Part shown: positions 6,229 through 8,014 of the stretch, piece by piece
Position numbering within the stretch: the stretch's first letter is position 1
How the letters are laid out: each line of letters starts with the position of its first letter
DNA from: an uncultured Lachnospiraceae bacterium
GTDB lineage: Bacteria > Bacillota > Clostridia > Lachnospirales > Lachnospiraceae
Direction: 5' to 3'
Assembly (NCBI GenBank): GCA_934351705.1
Contig: CAKRJK010000056.1
Location: forward strand, 1-8,014
DNA length: 8,014 nt
Notes under the pieces: model-generated
Told to the model about the DNA's origin: nothing
What the model saw: the letters and a program-made list of their open reading frames with translations, nothing else
The model's database searches: none
Program-made: the position numbers and the translations under genes

Positions 6229-6290
6229 CGTCTTTCCTCTTTTCCCTGCTTTTTTATCGCTTCCTTGCGGTTTCTTCCATCCTTGTGTTT
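6229..6290 (-). promoter_or_regulatory. Flagellin 5' leader with probable CsrA (RsmA) binding sites
   Basis: The predicted ~62-nt leader contains five GGA motifs (6282-6280, 6278-6276, 6264-6262, 6245-6243, 6237-6235). The first lies in CACAAGGATGG, very close to the CsrA consensus RUACARGGAUGU. The third is in the loop of a small CGC-AAGGAA-GCG hairpin (6269-6258), the preferred CsrA context. The last overlaps the SD (AGAGGAAAG, 6240-6232). In Bacillus subtilis, CsrA represses hag by binding two sites, one over the SD, and FliW relieves this. The same control is inferred here; csrA and fliW are not in the window. Confidence 0.62.
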
Positions 6291-6297
6291 AATATAT

Positions 6298-6324
6298 ATA
6301 TCGGTATAATTTTCTTTTTCTGTA
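6298..6324 (-). promoter_or_regulatory. Sigma-28 (SigD/FliA)-type flagellin promoter
   Basis: On the minus strand TACA (6324-6321), a 15-nt spacer and ACCGATAT (6305-6298) match the SigD pattern TAAA-N15-GCCGATAT at 10 of 12 defined positions, with the correct spacing. The predicted start of transcription is near 6291, about 62 nt before the flagellin ATG. This is the expected control for a late flagellar gene. Confidence 0.75.
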
Positions 6325-6342
6325 TCTTTTTTAAAAAGAAAT

Positions 6343-8014
6343 CTATACTTCTATGCTCTGTACTACTTTAATAAAACTCTCCGCCATATGATAAAGTGTT
6401 TTTGTCTGTACCCTTGTATCCTCATTCTCTTCCGGTACGGCTTTCTCCTGTGCGGATGTTCCCATTGCTTTTTGCGGCTCTTTTGTCTGAACATAGTGTA
6501 TTGTGGCTGCTTTGTCACTATCCTGCTCTAACATTGCCTTAAACTCGTCTTCCCTTTTTTGGAATGCCTCCAGCGTTTTTGCCGATTCTGCGGAGATCAC
6601 GCCGTCTATTTTTTCTCCCTTTACGGAAATCTGTGCGGCTACTTCCCCGATATTTTCATTTCCGAAAAGAATCTCCACGCGTCCTCTTTCTTCTTTTCCT
6701 CTGACGATTTTTAAGGATACGCCTGTGACGGAATCTCCCACCAGAACCGGTATGTGATAGGTTTCTTCTTTGCTCATCCTTGTACCTAATTCTATCTGCG
6801 TTTTTGCAAGACGCATTTCTTTTAAGTCTAAGCTGCTTACCTCTGTCTCGTTTATCATTCCTTTCATGGCATTTTCCGCTGTCTCTGCCAGTTTTTGCTG
6901 TGCCTTTGCCATGTCCTCCGGTGTCTTTAATGCCTCCGCAAATTCTTCTAATATCTGCTGTTGTACCTCGTTTAAGTCGATTTCGTCCGATGCACCATTC
7001 TGTGAGAAGATTTTTCGGAATGCTCCGTTTCGATTTGTCATCATCTCCTGCACCGCAAGGATTGTATTGACTGTCTTTGGCAGATCATACTGCTCCAAGA
7101 TCTGATATACCTCCTCGGATGAAGCGGCACTCGCTTGGTAATCGGATAACTGCTCACCAAGATATGCTTCTTCCGCCTCTTTGTCCTGCGGAAGCTGCTC
7201 CAATGCGTTTTTCAACTGCTCCGGTGTCATGGATTCCCAGTTCGGAATCTCTTTTAAGCGTTCCGGTGACAACTCTCTTACGACATCCTTTAAACAGTTT
7301 TTCTGATAACCCGCTTCTATCTGATCTGTGATGGAGATTCCCTTTGCTTCAACCGAATCCAGACCGCCGAATTCATCGTCTATCTTATACTCCCTGCCCT
7401 CTCTTTTACTGCTACGGACTGCTGTGATCAGGTTGCGCATGGTCATTTCCGCTCCCTGCTGTGCAAGCATACCGATGGCTGCTCCGTCGGTCTTTTCCAC
7501 CTGTGCAATCAACCGATAGATTCCTATGTATGCACTTCGCTCCTCCTGTGCAATCTCACTGTTTTGCTCTAATTTGTAAAGATATTTTCCGAATCGTTCC
7601 TCTTCGTTATCAATGTTTAATTCCTGTTTGATCTCAAGTGCCTTTTCATTCAGCTCGGTCAAATTCATATCCAATGGATTGACACCTGTTTTTATCATTT
7701 CACGGACAACCTGCGGTGTCATATTGCGGAATGTCTGCTGTACTTCTTCATCTATCGCTTTTATCTTCATGATATTTTCCGGTGTAATGTCCTGTCTGTT
7801 ATAGGCAAGAATCCGAACCGCTCTCTGATTTTCCGGCGTGATGTCCAGTCCGTTATCTTCCAAAATAGCATCTACATTGCGAAATGCCTTTTGAATGGAA
7901 TCTCCCATATCTTTTCTCGGAGCCGTCATCAGTGCTTCGTAGGATTCATTTGCTTTTTCAAAGGTATCCTGTAACACTTTACCTGCCTGATGAATATCGT
8001 TGACCGTATCCATC
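6343..8014 (-). CDS. Large FliK-like / flagellar-region protein, probably DUF6240 family (partial, 5' end outside window)
   Basis: The frame is open to the window edge. The ATG at 8013 has no visible SD because the window ends there, so it may be internal; at least 556 residues are present. No signal peptide or membrane segment is seen. Residues 54-130 hold repeated units of the type DITPENxxxVRILAYN / DITPENIMKIKAID / NMTPQVVREMIKTG, with a similar ESMTPEQLKNALEQL near 260. The middle is alpha-helical and rich in Glu and Gln. Residues about 396-500 (KTQIELGTRM, IPVLVGDSVTGVSLKIVRG, GRVEILFGNENIGEVAAQISVKG) resemble the C-terminal hook-length domain of FliK: beta strands followed by a helix (AKTLEAFQKREDEFKAML). 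The tail after 500 is polar and probably disordered. My recollection is that such proteins are called DUF6240 in Lachnospiraceae, but I cannot check this. The position upstream of flagellin supports a flagellar role. Confidence 0.7.
   Translation of the reverse strand, partial: MDTVNDIHQAGKVLQDTFEKANESYEALMTAPRKDMGDSIQKAFRNVDAILEDNGLDITPENQRAVRILAYNRQDITPENIMKIKAIDEEVQQTFRNMTPQVVREMIKTGVNPLDMNLTELNEKALEIKQELNIDNEEERFGKYLYKLEQNSEIAQEERSAYIGIYRLIAQVEKTDGAAIGMLAQQGAEMTMRNLITAVRSSKREGREYKIDDEFGGLDSVEAKGISITDQIEAGYQKNCLKDVVRELSPERLKEIPNWESMTPEQLKNALEQLPQDKEAEEAYLGEQLSDYQASAASSEEVYQILEQYDLPKTVNTILAVQEMMTNRNGAFRKIFSQNGASDEIDLNEVQQQILEEFAEALKTPEDMAKAQQKLAETAENAMKGMINETEVSSLDLKEMRLAKTQIELGTRMSKEETYHIPVLVGDSVTGVSLKIVRGKEERGRVEILFGNENIGEVAAQISVKGEKIDGVISAESAKTLEAFQKREDEFKAMLEQDSDKAATIHYVQTKEPQKAMGTSAQEKAVPEENEDTRVQTKTLYHMAESFIKVVQSIEV

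Noticed and set aside
6324..6342. TTCTTTTTAAAAAAGA palindrome after the FliK-like gene as a terminator
   Set aside because: It is A/T-only with no loop or GC stem and overlaps the flagellin promoter -35, so it is not a credible intrinsic terminator.
6770..7105. Plus-strand open frames antisense to the FliK-like gene
   Set aside because: They are Ser/Phe/Leu-rich shadows of a Glu/Lys-rich coding strand, with no SD or domain.
7630..7860. ITPEN-type repeats as tandem DNA repeats
   Set aside because: The repetition is visible only at the protein level and is imperfect; the DNA shows no tandem array.

Overview
The window looks like chromosomal DNA of a motile Firmicute, most likely Lachnospiraceae (Roseburia / Agathobacter / Butyrivibrio type). 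The reasons are moderate G+C, purine-rich Shine-Dalgarno sites, free use of TTG and GTG starts, a DUF2508 protein, a Clostridia-style flagellin with its FliS chaperone, and a compact tad pilus cluster. Genus is not resolved from sequence alone. No tRNA, rRNA, CRISPR array, insertion sequence or attachment site was seen.

From right to left, 8014-6343 (minus) holds the 3' part of a large FliK-like flagellar-region protein. After a 114-bp intergenic stretch comes flagellin (6228-4741), then the FliS-type flagellin chaperone (4729-4253). The flagellin leader carries a sigma-28/SigD-type promoter and a cluster of GGA motifs that looks like a CsrA target. A perfect 10-bp hairpin at 4245-4270 closes this unit and also ends the single plus-strand gene, a DUF2508 protein (4024-4242).

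A 254-bp divergent intergenic region (3770-4023) separates DUF2508 from the left block. There, on the minus strand and mutually overlapping or nearly so, lie a prepilin peptidase (3769-3365), TadZ/CpaE (about 3353-2283), the TadA/CpaF ATPase (about 2371-1139), one TadB/TadC-type inner-membrane platform protein (about 1232-483), and the start of a membrane-anchored extracytoplasmic protein of unknown function (493 to beyond base 1).

Two surface-appendage systems therefore sit back to back: a late flagellar filament module and a Tad (Flp-type) pilus module. The Tad genes supply pilin processing, polar localisation, the motor ATPase and the membrane platform; pilins and a second platform gene are not in the window. 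The flagellar part supplies the filament subunit and its chaperone. I see no clearly new system. The most useful observations are the CsrA-like flagellin leader, the two ~90-nt gene overlaps with non-ATG starts in the tad operon, the degenerate P-loop of TadZ, three cysteines in the variable flagellin domain, and the unknown gene in the place where tadC is often found.
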